Numbered from the stretch's first letter, positions 28,259 through 37,977 are shown. The stretch: DNA of 64,000 nucleotides from Stutzerimonas stutzeri (GCF_018138085.1 NZ_CP073105.1:4464001-4528000), one strand, 5' to 3'. Numbers and translations: made by a program. The notes: generated by a model from the letters alone, not told the origin.

Positions 28259-28857
28259 TGGCCAACCCTCCCCTCCGCCCTTCCGCCCATGGTGGCCAGG
28301 GCCAGTTGCGTATCATCGGCGGTGAATGGCGCAGCCGGCGCTTCAGCTTTCCGGATGCCGAAGGCCTGCGTCCGACACCGGACCGGGTGCGCGAAACCCT
28401 GTTCAACTGGCTGGCGCCCTATCTCTCCGGCGCCCGGGTATTCGATCCCTTCACCGGCAGCGGCGCGCTCTATCTCGAGGCGCTGTCGCGCGGCGCGAGC
28501 CTGGCGCTGGCGCTGGACTTGAACGCCAACGCCATCGCCAGCCTGCGCAAGCATCTGGACACCCTGAGCTGCGGTCAGGGACAGCTGCTGCAAAGCGACG
28601 CGCTGCGCTACCTGGAGACCCAGACGCCGACGCCCTTCGATCTGGTGTTCCTCGATCCGCCGTTCAACAAGAACCTGCTGCAACCCGCCTGCGCGCTGCT
28701 GGAAGGCAAGGGTTGGCTCGCCAAGCAGGCCTGGATCTACACCGAGAGCGAGACACAGCCCTCGAGCCTAGGCCTGCCCGGCAATTGGCGGCTGCACCGC
28801 GAGAAGAAGGCCGGCAACGTGCACTACGCCCTCTGGGAGCGCAACGGCGAAACCTGA
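28258..28857 (+). CDS. rsmD: 16S rRNA (guanine-966-N2)-methyltransferase RsmD
   Basis: A 199-residue SAM-dependent enzyme that methylates G966 of 16S rRNA during 30S assembly. The SAM motif VFDPFTGSGALYLEAL starts near residue 61 and the catalytic DPPF is at residues 133-136. The ATG overlaps the stop of the M16 lipoprotein gene by one base (TGATG), giving tight translational coupling. Confidence 0.96.
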   Translation: MANPPLRPSAHGGQGQLRIIGGEWRSRRFSFPDAEGLRPTPDRVRETLFNWLAPYLSGARVFDPFTGSGALYLEALSRGASLALALDLNANAIASLRKHLDTLSCGQGQLLQSDALRYLETQTPTPFDLVFLDPPFNKNLLQPACALLEGKGWLAKQAWIYTESETQPSSLGLPGNWRLHREKKAGNVHYALWERNGET

Positions 28858-28951
28858 CCCGGCGGCATCGACTCGACGCCGTCGGCAACATTCGTTCGTT
28901 CGCCTGCAGAACCGCCTGTCACACCACCATTCGCAGGGCCTCCCCGTGTCC

Positions 28952-29965
28952 ATGACCATCTCTGGCACCCCCGCAGAATCCGACCCCGGGGCTGCCTTCG
29001 CTCCCGCCTGGTGGCTGCCCGGCGGCCATCTGCAGACGCTGTGGAGCGCCTTCTTCCGTCGCCTACCCACACTGTCACGCCGACGCGAGCGGATGTGGCT
29101 GGCCGACGGCGACTTCATCGATCTCGACTGGCACGGCGTGCATGAACCGTCGGCACCCCTGGTGCTGGTGCTGCATGGGCTGACCGGCTCATCCAGTTCC
29201 CACTACGTTTTGGGCCTGCAACAACGCCTGGCCGAACGCCGCTGGGCCAGCGTCGCGATCAACTGGCGTGGTTGCTCCGGCGAGCCGAATCTACTGCCAC
29301 GCGCCTATCACTCCGGCGCCAGCGACGACCTGGCCGAAGTCATCGCGCACGTGCAGGCCGCTCGCCCGCTGGCCCCGCTCCATGCGGTCGGCTACTCGCT
29401 GGGAGGTAACGTGCTGCTCAAGTACCTCGGCGAAGCAGGCACCACCGCTCCGTTGCAGCGAGCCGTGGCCGTCTCGGTACCCTTTCGTCTCGATCAGTGT
29501 GCCGATCGCATCGGCCGCGGTTTCTCGCGCGTCTACCAGGCGCACTTCATGCGTGAATTGGTCGCCTATGTGCGTGACAAGCGGCGTCTGTTCGCCAGCC
29601 AGGGGCATGTCGAACGCCTGTCGGCACTGGAACAGCTCGGGCCCCTGGAGGGGATGCGCACCTTCTGGGATTTCGACGGTCGCTTCACCGCACCGCTGCA
29701 CGGCTACGCCGACGCCAGCGACTACTATCGCCGCGCCTCGAGTCGCTATTTTCTGCCGGATATCCGCGTGCGGACGCTGCTGATCCAGGCCGAGGACGAC
29801 CCTTTCGTGTTCCGCCACAGCGTGCCCGAGCCCGCAGAGCTGTCCGCCAGCACAAGCATGGAACTGCACCGCACCGGCGGCCATGTCGGCTTCGTCGAGG
29901 GCTCGCCGCTGGCGCCGCGTTACTACCTGGAACACCGAATACCCGAGTGGCTGTCGGCGCGCTAA
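28952..29965 (+). CDS. Alpha/beta hydrolase of the YheT family
   Basis: A 337-residue cytoplasmic hydrolase-fold protein. The nucleophile elbow is GYSLGGNVLLKYLGE, and WWLPGGHLQTLW near the N terminus is the YheT/EstB family signature. HVGFVEG near the C terminus supplies the histidine. The substrate is unknown. A GTG at 28946 could serve as the start instead of the ATG at 28952; neither has a strong ribosome site. It converges on the TetR gene with a 13-bp gap. Confidence 0.9.
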   Translation: MTISGTPAESDPGAAFAPAWWLPGGHLQTLWSAFFRRLPTLSRRRERMWLADGDFIDLDWHGVHEPSAPLVLVLHGLTGSSSSHYVLGLQQRLAERRWASVAINWRGCSGEPNLLPRAYHSGASDDLAEVIAHVQAARPLAPLHAVGYSLGGNVLLKYLGEAGTTAPLQRAVAVSVPFRLDQCADRIGRGFSRVYQAHFMRELVAYVRDKRRLFASQGHVERLSALEQLGPLEGMRTFWDFDGRFTAPLHGYADASDYYRRASSRYFLPDIRVRTLLIQAEDDPFVFRHSVPEPAELSASTSMELHRTGGHVGFVEGSPLAPRYYLEHRIPEWLSAR

Positions 29966-29978
29966 TGGCGGCGCCGTC

Positions 29979-30638
29979 TCAATCGGCCACGAGCGGCCCC
30001 TTCAGTTGAGCCAGCAGACGCGCCACGGCCGGACGCGCCTGGGCTGTCACGAAGCCCTCCTCCAGCGCCAGCAACTGGAAGATGCCGCGCCGCAGCATGC
30101 CTCTGTCGAGCGCCTGGTCCGGCGTGCCGTGCAAGCTGCAGAGGAACTGGACCCAGGAGGTCATGATGATCCAGGCATTGACGGCCAGCGACTCCACTTG
30201 CGCTGGCGTCATGTCGAGGATGCCGGCCTCAACGAACCCCTGGTAGATGCGCTGCGCACTGCGCAGGTGGCGCTGGGCGAACAGCCGGTAACGCTCTGCC
30301 AACTGCGCATCGCTGCCGAGCAGGTGTTCAAGATCGCGATGCAGGAAGCGGTAATCCCACATCGCCGAGAGCAGCGCCTCGAGATACCGGGCCTTGTCCT
30401 CGATGTTCAGCGCGCGCCCTTCCGGCAGTTGCAGGAAGCTGTCGACATTCGCCTCGTAGCGCTCGAACAGCTCGGCGATGATCATTTGCTTGTTGCGAAA
30501 GTGGTAATAAAGGTTGCCCGGGGATATCGCCAGGTGTGCGGCGATATGGTTGGTGGTCACGCTGCGCTCGCCGCTGGCGTTGAACAGTTCCAGGCTGGCT
30601 TGCAGGATGCGCTCGCGGGTAGTTGATCTGGCGGTCAT
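29979..30638 (-). CDS. laoR: TetR-family regulator (LaoR-like)
   Basis: A 219-residue repressor with an N-terminal TetR helix-turn-helix (TTNHIAAHLAISPGNLYYHF, about residues 27-46) and an all-helical ligand domain. The start at 30638 gives MTARSTTRERILQ. It is divergent from an aldehyde dehydrogenase, Tat-protein and GMC oxidoreductase operon, the layout I remember for laoRBCA of P. aeruginosa, where LaoR senses a fatty-acyl product. The symbol rests on this synteny and on family, not on a search. A perfect inverted repeat in the shared promoter is the likely binding site. Confidence 0.8.
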   Translation of the reverse strand: MTARSTTRERILQASLELFNASGERSVTTNHIAAHLAISPGNLYYHFRNKQMIIAELFERYEANVDSFLQLPEGRALNIEDKARYLEALLSAMWDYRFLHRDLEHLLGSDAQLAERYRLFAQRHLRSAQRIYQGFVEAGILDMTPAQVESLAVNAWIIMTSWVQFLCSLHGTPDQALDRGMLRRGIFQLLALEEGFVTAQARPAVARLLAQLKGPLVAD

Positions 30639-30708
30639 GCGGGATGTGGTTCGGCACGCTGAAACGGAGACCGCAAAGGTACCCCGCCCGCCCGGGATGC
30701 GCACGGGT

Positions 30709-30737
30709 TTGACAGGTTAGAGTCATTACTCTAAAAG
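30709..30737 (+). promoter_or_regulatory. Promoter of the alcohol oxidation operon
   Basis: TTGACA (30709-30714) is a consensus -35; 17 bases later comes TAAAAG (30732-30737) as a weaker -10. The operator palindrome fills the spacer and reaches into the -10. Confidence 0.55.
30717..30734. promoter_or_regulatory. Probable TetR-family operator
   Basis: TTAGAGT-CATT-ACTCTAA is an 18-bp inverted repeat with perfect 7-bp arms, placed between the divergent regulator and operon and inside the -35/-10 spacer. Confidence 0.7.
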
Positions 30738-30769
30738 CATCGACTGGTCACCCTTCCGGATATCGCACC

Positions 30770-32200
30770 ATGCTTGCCGATGCCCTCCATGCGAATCAGT
30801 CCAGTCTCGAGACCGGGCGCCTGCAAACGCTGTTCGAAAAGCAGCGCCAGGCGTTCCAGGCCGCTCCCAGCCCCAGCGCCGAGGATCGCCTGCAATGGCT
30901 GGAGGCGCTCCACGACCTGCTCGCGAGCCATCAGCGGCCGATCATCGAGGCCATTAGCGAGGACTTCGGCAACCGTGCGGCAGACGAAACACGGCTGGCG
31001 GAAATCATGCCCAGCCTGCACGGCATCCGACACGCCAAGCGCCACCTGCGGCGCTGGATGGCGCCGTCCCGACGCCGGGTCGGCCTGGCCTTCCAGCCGG
31101 CCAGTGCCCGCGTGGTCTACCAGCCGCTGGGAGTGGTCGGCATCATCGTCCCCTGGAACTATCCCCTTTATCTGGCGATCGGCCCGATGATCGGCGCACT
31201 GGCGGCCGGCAACCGGATCATGCTGAAGATGAGCGAGGCCACGCCGGTGACCGGTGCGCTGCTCAGGGAACTGCTGGCGCAGATCTTTCCCGAAAGCCAG
31301 GTCGCGGTCATCCTCGGCGACGTCGATACCGCTGTCGCGTTCTCGCAACTGCCATTTGATCACCTGCTGTTCACCGGCAGCACCAGCGTGGGCCGCCAGG
31401 TGATGCGTGCCGCAGCGGAGCATCTCACGCCGGTCACCCTCGAGCTGGGTGGCAAGTCACCGGCGATCGTATCGGCCGACGTGCCGCTGGCCGATGCCGC
31501 CGAGCGCATCGCCTTCGGCAAGACCCTCAATGCAGGCCAGACCTGCGTCGCGCCGGACTACGTGCTCGTGCCGCGGCCGCGCGTCGATGCGTTCGTCGAA
31601 GCCTATGGCAAGGCGGTGCGACGCTTCTATCCGCAGCTCGACGACAACCCGGACTACACCGCCATCATCAACCGCAGGCAGCATGCCCGACTGCAGGCTT
31701 ATCTGGACGACGCCCGGGCGAAGGGTGCCCGCGTGCTACCGCTGCACGAGCAGGGCCAGCAGCGGCGTATGCCACCGCATGTGCTGCTCGAGGTGAACGA
31801 CGACATGCAGGTCATGCAGGACGAAATCTTCGGCCCGCTGCTGCCGGTCGTACCCTACGACGGGATCGACCAGGCGCTCGCCTACGTCAATGCAAGACCG
31901 CGTCCGCTGGCGCTGTACTACTTCGGTTACGACAAGACCGAGCAGCGCCGGGTGCTGCGCCATACCCATTCCGGCGGTGTCTGCCTCAACGACACGCTGT
32001 TGCATGTGGCGCAGGACGACCTGCCATTTGGCGGCATCGGCCCGTCCGGCATGGGTCATTACCATGGGCACGACGGCTTTCTCACCTTCAGCAAGGCCAA
32101 GGGCGTCTTCGTCAAACAACGCTTCAATGCGGCCCGGCTGATCTATCCGCCCTATGGCAAGACGCTGCAGAAGCTCGTCTACATGCTCTTCGTACGCTGA
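30770..32200 (+). CDS. laoB: Coniferyl-aldehyde-type aldehyde dehydrogenase (LaoB-like)
   Basis: A 476-residue NAD(P)-dependent aldehyde dehydrogenase of the coniferyl aldehyde class. The general base Glu225 is in LELGGKSP and the nucleophile Cys259 in NAGQTCVAPDY; the cofactor motif VPWNYPLYLAIGP and FTGSTSVGR are also present. The class is shorter than typical aldehyde dehydrogenases, and the C-terminal hydrophobic tail (LIYPPYGKTLQKLVYMLFVR) suggests membrane association. In this operon it would oxidise the fatty aldehyde made by the GMC oxidoreductase. Confidence 0.88.
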   Translation: MLADALHANQSSLETGRLQTLFEKQRQAFQAAPSPSAEDRLQWLEALHDLLASHQRPIIEAISEDFGNRAADETRLAEIMPSLHGIRHAKRHLRRWMAPSRRRVGLAFQPASARVVYQPLGVVGIIVPWNYPLYLAIGPMIGALAAGNRIMLKMSEATPVTGALLRELLAQIFPESQVAVILGDVDTAVAFSQLPFDHLLFTGSTSVGRQVMRAAAEHLTPVTLELGGKSPAIVSADVPLADAAERIAFGKTLNAGQTCVAPDYVLVPRPRVDAFVEAYGKAVRRFYPQLDDNPDYTAIINRRQHARLQAYLDDARAKGARVLPLHEQGQQRRMPPHVLLEVNDDMQVMQDEIFGPLLPVVPYDGIDQALAYVNARPRPLALYYFGYDKTEQRRVLRHTHSGGVCLNDTLLHVAQDDLPFGGIGPSGMGHYHGHDGFLTFSKAKGVFVKQRFNAARLIYPPYGKTLQKLVYMLFVR

Positions 32201-32211
32201 GCAGCGCAACC

Positions 32212-32760
32212 GTGGCCCTCAGAATGATCGATACCGACAGTCCCGTCTCCCGCCGCACACTGCTCCGTGTCGGCCTGTTCGGCAGCGCCGCCCTTGCCGG
32301 GGCAGGCCTGATCGGCAGCCTCTCCGGCTGCAGCCCCGAGCGCCCGGCGCAGGGCTTCGTGCTGCTGCGTGACAGTGACCTGCCGATGCTGCGCCGGGTG
32401 GCAGCGGTGATGCTCGAGGGCGCAACAGCCGCGGCGAACCTGCCCGGCGCCGTGCAGAGCACCCTGACGAGCCTCGATCAAGGCCTGGCGCGCCTGTCGC
32501 CCGCCGTCGCGCAGCAGGTTCGACAGTTATTCGATCTGCTTTCGTTACCACTCACCCGTGGCCCGCTGACGGGCGTGTGGAACGGCTGGGAGCAGGCGCA
32601 GGATGCCACGGTGGTGGCGTTTCTGCGGCGCTGGGAAAACAGCTCGATCGACCTGTTCAAGCAGGGACATGCCTCACTTCAGCAGATGATCCTGATGGCC
32701 TGGTATGGCCGTCCGGAATCCTGGGCGCGCTGCGGTTATCCCGGCCCGCCGACCGTCTAG
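32212..32760 (+). CDS. laoC: Small Tat-signal protein (LaoC-like)
   Basis: A protein of 182 residues from a GTG at 32212, or 178 from the ATG at 32224. The N terminus has a twin-arginine signal, SRRTLLRVGLFGSAALAGAG, then a lipobox-like LSGC. The rest is helical without known motifs. Small Tat proteins next to GMC dehydrogenases often act as membrane or escort subunits. The GMC enzyme encoded next has no signal of its own, so this protein may carry it across the membrane. That is inference. Confidence 0.75.
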   Translation: MALRMIDTDSPVSRRTLLRVGLFGSAALAGAGLIGSLSGCSPERPAQGFVLLRDSDLPMLRRVAAVMLEGATAAANLPGAVQSTLTSLDQGLARLSPAVAQQVRQLFDLLSLPLTRGPLTGVWNGWEQAQDATVVAFLRRWENSSIDLFKQGHASLQQMILMAWYGRPESWARCGYPGPPTV

Positions 32761-32800
32761 ATCGAACAGCTGCCAACGCCGCCCGCATCAAGGAGAACAG

Positions 32801-34396
32801 ATGCCCGTTTCCGACCCGATCGCCGAAGGTATCGCCCGCGGCTGGAAGACCCATGACGGTTCGCGACTCGAGCACGACGCCACGCTCGAAGCTGACATCG
32901 CCATCGTTGGCAGCGGTGCCGGCGGCGGCACCAGCGCCGAAATACTCAGCGCGGCTGGCTACCGGGTACTGCTGATCGAAGAAGGTCCGCTGCGCAGCAG
33001 CCGTGACTTCGACATGCAGGAACCGACCGCCTATGCCTCGCTCTATCAGGAAGCCATCGGCCGCACCAGCCGCGACGGTGCCATCACCATTCTTCAGGGC
33101 CGCGCAGTGGGCGGGTCGACCCTGGTGAACTGGACCTCCAGCTTTCGCACGCCACCGGCCACGCTCGAGCACTGGGCCCGCGAGCACGACGTCCGAGGGC
33201 TCTCCGAGCAGGACCTGGCGCCCTGGTTCGAACGAATGGAGCGCCGCCTGGGTGTCGAGCACTGGCAGTTGCCACCCAACGCCAACAACCAGGTGATCCG
33301 CGACGGCTGCGAAGCCCTCGGCTACAGCTGGGCGGTGATCCCACGCAACGTGCGCGGCTGCTGGAACCTGGGCTACTGCGGCATGGGCTGTCCGACCAAC
33401 GCCAAGCAATCGATGCTGGTGACCACCATTCCCGCGATGCTCGAGAGCGGCGGCGAACTGCTCTACCTGACCCGCGCCGAACGCCTGGTGGTCGAGCGTG
33501 ATCGCGTGACCGCGCTGGAATGCGTGGCCATGGACCCGCTGTGCGTCAGCCCGAGCGGACGGCGGATCAGGGTCCGCGCGCGGCACTACATCCTGGCCGG
33601 CGGTGGCATCAACACGCCCGCCATCCTGCTGCGCTCGGATGCGCCCGACCCGCATCATCGGCTCGGCAAACGCACCTTCCTGCACCCGGTAAATTTTTCT
33701 GCCGCGCAATTCGAGACGGTGATCAACCCGTTCTACGGCGCGCCACAGTCGGTCTATTCCGATCACTTCCAGTGGCGCGACGGCGCTGGCGGACGGATGT
33801 CCTACAAACTCGAGGTGCCGCCCGTGCATCCGGCCCTGGCGGCGACGCTGCTCGGACGCTTCGGCGTAGACAATGCCCTGCGGATGGAGCAGCTGCCACA
33901 CACCAACGCGATGATCGCCCTGATGCGCGACGGCTTTCATCCGGACAGCGCCGAAGGCCAGGTCCAGCTGCGCAACGACGGCTCGCCGACGCTCGATTAT
34001 CGAATGACCGACTACACCTGGGACGGCATCCGCCGTGCCTATCACAGCATGGCCGAGATTCAGTTCGCGGCCGGCGCCAAGGCGGTCCTGCCGTTGCACA
34101 GCGACGCCGACTACGTGACCCGCCCGGAGCAGGCGCGCCAGTTGATCGACGGCCTGAAGCTGGAACGCTATCGCACCCGACTCGGCAGCGCCCACGTCAT
34201 GGGAGGCTGCGCCATGGGTGAAGATCCGCGCCAGGCGGTGGTCGATAGTCTCGGGCGGCACCATCAATTGGCCAACCTGTCGATTCATGACGGCTCGCTG
34301 TTCCCCACCAGCATCGGTGCCAACCCGCAGCTGTCCATCTACGGACTGGCCGCAAAGCTCTCGAGTCAACTGGCCGAACGATTGAAAAATCCGTGA
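32801..34396 (+). CDS. laoA: GMC-family alcohol oxidoreductase (LaoA-like)
   Basis: A 531-residue FAD enzyme of the glucose-methanol-choline family. The dinucleotide motif GSGAGGGTSAE starts at residue 37. CGMGCPTNAKQSM in the middle and the C-terminal HVMGGCAMGEDP, then HDGSLFPTSIGANPQLSI, are typical of long-chain alcohol dehydrogenases. The ATG at 32801 follows AAGGAG. It has no signal peptide. The operon suggests oxidation of long-chain alcohols to aldehydes, with the aldehyde dehydrogenase as next step; the substrate is inferred from the lao comparison. Confidence 0.88.
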   Translation: MPVSDPIAEGIARGWKTHDGSRLEHDATLEADIAIVGSGAGGGTSAEILSAAGYRVLLIEEGPLRSSRDFDMQEPTAYASLYQEAIGRTSRDGAITILQGRAVGGSTLVNWTSSFRTPPATLEHWAREHDVRGLSEQDLAPWFERMERRLGVEHWQLPPNANNQVIRDGCEALGYSWAVIPRNVRGCWNLGYCGMGCPTNAKQSMLVTTIPAMLESGGELLYLTRAERLVVERDRVTALECVAMDPLCVSPSGRRIRVRARHYILAGGGINTPAILLRSDAPDPHHRLGKRTFLHPVNFSAAQFETVINPFYGAPQSVYSDHFQWRDGAGGRMSYKLEVPPVHPALAATLLGRFGVDNALRMEQLPHTNAMIALMRDGFHPDSAEGQVQLRNDGSPTLDYRMTDYTWDGIRRAYHSMAEIQFAAGAKAVLPLHSDADYVTRPEQARQLIDGLKLERYRTRLGSAHVMGGCAMGEDPRQAVVDSLGRHHQLANLSIHDGSLFPTSIGANPQLSIYGLAAKLSSQLAERLKNP

Positions 34397-34437
34397 ACGG
34401 CAGTGCTACGGCGGCATCCGGCGGTGATCCGCTTTGA

Positions 34438-35366
<929 letters not shown>

Positions 35367-35531
35367 CCGGCCAACCCGCACCCGCCCGACGCCCGGCCGA
35401 CGCCCGGCCAGAGCGGCATCGTTCCTATCGCATACGCAGCACGCCGGTGACACCAGGTCCCGGAAGTCCGAGCCGCTGCCGCCTGCGCGCGTCACGCCCT
35501 AGCCCGTATCCGAAAGGAACCTCAGAAACGA

Positions 35532-35566
35532 CACGGCTCCGCACGCGGTAACGCGGCGGAGCCGTG
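35532..35566. terminator. Hairpin between fdx and the secreted-protein gene
   Basis: CACGGCTCCGC (35532-35542) and GCGGAGCCGTG (35556-35566) form an 11-bp stem. On the minus strand it is followed by GTTTC, a poor T run. It may end either of the two converging transcripts. Confidence 0.45.
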
Positions 35567-35602
35567 GGTGGACGGATCGCGATGCGATCGTCGAAGCCTG
35601 GA

Positions 35603-35944
35603 TCAGTCCTGGCGGTTGTAGCCGACGCGGGTGCAACCCAGGCAGCGGGCGAAGGCCGCGGCGCCGGGCTCGACGACCAGCGCCTTGCCGGTTTCCTTGA
35701 TGCCGCCGCCCATGGCGCTGAACGGCAGGCTGACCACGAACAGGCCGGCGCCGATGGCCGTTGCCGCGATCAGCAACGGGCGCGCGATGAACAGATCGCC
35801 GACGATGGAAAACGCCTTCGGCGCCTCGACGGTGTACATCGGATCGCCGCTGGCATTCTGCTGCACCGACTGCGCCTGAGCGGGAATCGCCAGCAGACCG
35901 GTGGTCAGGGCCAAGACAACAGCGGTGGAGCGAAACAGATTCAT
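35603..35944 (-). CDS. Small secreted/membrane protein of unknown function
   Basis: A 113-residue protein. It starts with a clear signal peptide ([19 protein letters not shown], cleavage after AQA at about residue 25), has one hydrophobic segment in the middle ([20 protein letters not shown]) and ends with two cysteines in [11 protein letters not shown]. The ribosome site AAGGACC precedes the ATG. I recognise no family beyond small pseudomonad proteins of this type. It probably sits in the inner membrane or periplasm. Confidence 0.7.
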   Translation of the reverse strand: MNLFRSTAVVLALTTGLLAIPAQAQSVQQNASGDPMYTVEAPKAFSIVGDLFIARPLLIAATAIGAGLFVVSLPFSAMGGGIKETGKALVVEPGAAAFARCLGCTRVGYNRQD

Positions 35945-36057
35945 GATGTGGTCCTTCAGCTGGGCGGAACGAGGCAGATGATTGTTGTGCCGGTCACTAT
36001 AGCAGCGGCCGCCACTTATTGATCGTGAACGCCGTCAATGCCTGCGCAGTGGCCGCA

Positions 36058-36870
36058 TCAACGCTGGCAGCGGCCGCAATAGACACTGGCCCGCTGCCCC
36101 AGGCGAATGTCGCGCAGGGTCGAACCGCACTGTCTGCAGAATTCGCCGGCCCGCCCGTAGACGAACAGCTCCTGCTGAAAATAACCGGGCTTGCCGTCGC
36201 CACCGACGAAATCACGCAGTGTGGTGCCGCCGCGCTCGATGGCATACGCCAGGATGCGCTTGATCTCGGCCGCCAGCTTCAAATAACGCGCCCGCGACAC
36301 CGCACCGGCAGCCCGTCGGGGATCGATCCCCGCCGCGAACAGCGCCTCGCTCGCATAAATGTTGCCGACACCGACCACCACTGCGTTGTCCATGATGAAC
36401 GGCTTGATCGCCATGCTCCGCCCGCGCGACAGCTGGTACAGGCGTTCGCCATCGAAGGCATCACTGAGCGGCTCCGGGCCCAGGTTGGCCAGCAGCACGT
36501 GGCTCAGCGGGTCCTCGCTCCAGAGCAGCGCGCCGAAACGGCGGGGATCGGTGTAGCGCAGCGCCATTCCCGATTCGAGCACGATGTCCACGTGCTCGTG
36601 CTTGGCCGCCGGCAGATCCGCCGGTACCAGCCGCAGGCTCCCGGACATGCCGAGATGGGCGATCAGGGTGCCCACTTCAGCTTTGATCAGCAGGTATTTG
36701 GCGCGCCGCTCCACGACCACGATGCGCTGCCCCGACAGGCGCGCATCGAGATCGTCCGGAATCGGCCAGCGCAGGCGTCGTTCGCGGACGATGACGCGGC
36801 TGACACGCTGGTCGACCAGATGGGCTTCGATCCCGCGGCGGGTGGTTTCGACTTCAGGAAGTTCAGGCAT
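36058..36870 (-). CDS. mutM: Formamidopyrimidine-DNA glycosylase MutM
   Basis: A 270-residue base-excision repair enzyme that removes 8-oxoguanine and nicks the strand. The N terminus [13 protein letters not shown] supplies the catalytic Pro2 and Glu3, which fixes the start at 36870. The C-terminal zinc finger shows as FCRQCGST followed by SVYCGRCQR. The length is normal. Confidence 0.98.
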   Translation of the reverse strand: MPELPEVETTRRGIEAHLVDQRVSRVIVRERRLRWPIPDDLDARLSGQRIVVVERRAKYLLIKAEVGTLIAHLGMSGSLRLVPADLPAAKHEHVDIVLESGMALRYTDPRRFGALLWSEDPLSHVLLANLGPEPLSDAFDGERLYQLSRGRSMAIKPFIMDNAVVVGVGNIYASEALFAAGIDPRRAAGAVSRARYLKLAAEIKRILAYAIERGGTTLRDFVGGDGKPGYFQQELFVYGRAGEFCRQCGSTLRDIRLGQRASVYCGRCQR

Positions 36871-37133
36871 GGGAGCTATCGGACAATGAACCGGAGATGA
36901 CCTTATCAGCACTGGCAACACGCCGTCAGGCTGCTTCCGGCTCGCCGTGGTCGTCTGTTACCCGGCGGGGTCGAGCGGCGGTTACGCGCGGCGGCCGGGC
37001 AAGGCCCCGGCCGAAGCAGGCGGCAACGGTGAGCAGATCGCCAGGGCCAAAGGCGGCGAACTTTGGCCGAGAACATGGTCGGATTTCAAGTAGCGCCAAT
37101 CTGGACCGCTATCGAAATTACGAGGAGGACGAA

Positions 37134-37673
37134 ATGGCAGAGTCACTTAAAGGCAAGCACATTGCGGCGCTGGTAACCGACGGATTCGAGCAGGTGGAAT
37201 TGACCGGACCCAAGGAAGCACTGGAGAAAAATGGCGCCACCGTCCACATCGTGTCGGCGAAGAATGGCGAAGTGACCGGCTGGAACCATACGACGCCAGC
37301 GACCAAGTTCCACGTCGACAAAACCTTCGACACCGTTCACATGGAAGACTATGACGCCGTGCTGCTCCCCGGCGGCGTGGTCAACTCCGATACCATCCGC
37401 ACCGACGACATGGCCCAGGAGCTTGTGCGTGACGCCGCCCGCGCGAACAAGACCATCGCGGTCATTTGCCACGGCGCCTGGCTGCTGGCCTCGGCGGACC
37501 TGGTCAAGGGCAAGAAGATGACCAGTTGGCCCTCGCTGACCGACGACCTGAAGAACGCTGGTGCCGATTGGGTCGACGAGCAGGTGGTGGTCGACGGCCA
37601 TCTGATCAGCAGCCGCAAACCGGACGACATCCCAGCCTTCAGCGAGGCGCTGATCAAGGCATTGACGGCGTAG
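37134..37673 (+). CDS. pfpI: DJ-1/PfpI family protein
   Basis: A 179-residue class I glutamine-amidotransferase-like protein of the PfpI group. The nucleophile is Cys112 in VICHGAW, with Glu19 in DGFEQ as the acidic partner. Relatives have been described as stress-protective deglycase, glyoxalase or protease-like enzymes; the activity cannot be told from sequence. The start at 37134 follows GAGGAGG. The 212 bp between mutM and this gene holds nothing else that I recognise. Confidence 0.92.
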   Translation: MAESLKGKHIAALVTDGFEQVELTGPKEALEKNGATVHIVSAKNGEVTGWNHTTPATKFHVDKTFDTVHMEDYDAVLLPGGVVNSDTIRTDDMAQELVRDAARANKTIAVICHGAWLLASADLVKGKKMTSWPSLTDDLKNAGADWVDEQVVVDGHLISSRKPDDIPAFSEALIKALTA

Positions 37674-37698
37674 AAGCGGCCGTAGGCTTCACGCCCGT

Positions 37699-37771
37699 GT
37701 AGGAGCAGGTTCTACCTGCGACCGGACAGCGCTCCTGCGTCACGCTGGTCGCAGGCAGGGCCTGCTCCTAC
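37699..37771. repeat. REP-like inverted pair (REPIN-like)
   Basis: GTAGGAGCAGG at 37699-37709 is matched by CCTGCTCCTAC at 37761-37771, and CCTGCGACC at 37715-37723 by GGTCGCAGG at 37747-37755. The two arms enclose a 23-bp centre. This is the layout of paired REP sequences common between pseudomonad genes. Confidence 0.75.
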
Positions 37772-37793
37772 AGGTGGGCTTCAGGCGGCAGGC

Positions 37794-37833
37794 AAGCCCG
37801 AAGCCCGAAGCCCGAAGCCCGAAGCCCGAAGCT
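37794..37833. repeat. 7-bp tandem repeat, five copies
   Basis: AAGCCCG is repeated five times without error at 37794-37828, then a partial AAGCT follows. The array is 145 bp upstream of the methyltransferase start and outside its reading frame as called. Confidence 0.9.
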
Positions 37834-37902
37834 AGCGTAGGTGGCGTCCTTTACCTGGGACCGGCTCGATCATCTTTTTTACAAACCCACGATCACAGGC
37901 CC

Positions 37903-37934
37903 GTCCAGCCTCAAGCCTCCAGCGCTTTTATCGG
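37903..37934 (+). repeat. Dispersed intergenic repeat, copy 1
   Basis: GTCCAGCCTCAAGCCTCCAG followed by CGCTTTTATCGG. Closely related copies occur at 60278-60308 and 61214-61245. Confidence 0.6.
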
Positions 37935-37944
37935 CTTTTCTCCC

Positions 37945-37950
37945 TATAAT
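37945..37950 (+). promoter_or_regulatory. Probable -10 box of the rRNA methyltransferase gene
   Basis: A consensus TATAAT 28 bases before the ATG, with no clear -35. The implied start near 37957 gives a leader of about 21 nt carrying CCGGAG. Confidence 0.45.
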
Positions 37951-37977
37951 CCCGCCCTTTTACCCGGAGCCCTCCCG

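Larger units (their letters stand above)
37674..37977. other. Repeat-rich gap before the rRNA methyltransferase gene
   Basis: This 304-bp gap holds, in order, an inverted REP-like pair (37699-37771), a 7-bp tandem repeat (37794-37833), one copy of a dispersed intergenic repeat (37903-37934) and a -10 box (37945-37950). No gene was seen. Confidence 0.7.

Noticed and set aside
37774..37977. Upstream extension of the rRNA methyltransferase through the 7-bp repeat
   Set aside because: The extension is Pro/Lys/Ser low-complexity and precedes a -10 box; the ATG at 37978 has a ribosome site and the family N terminus.
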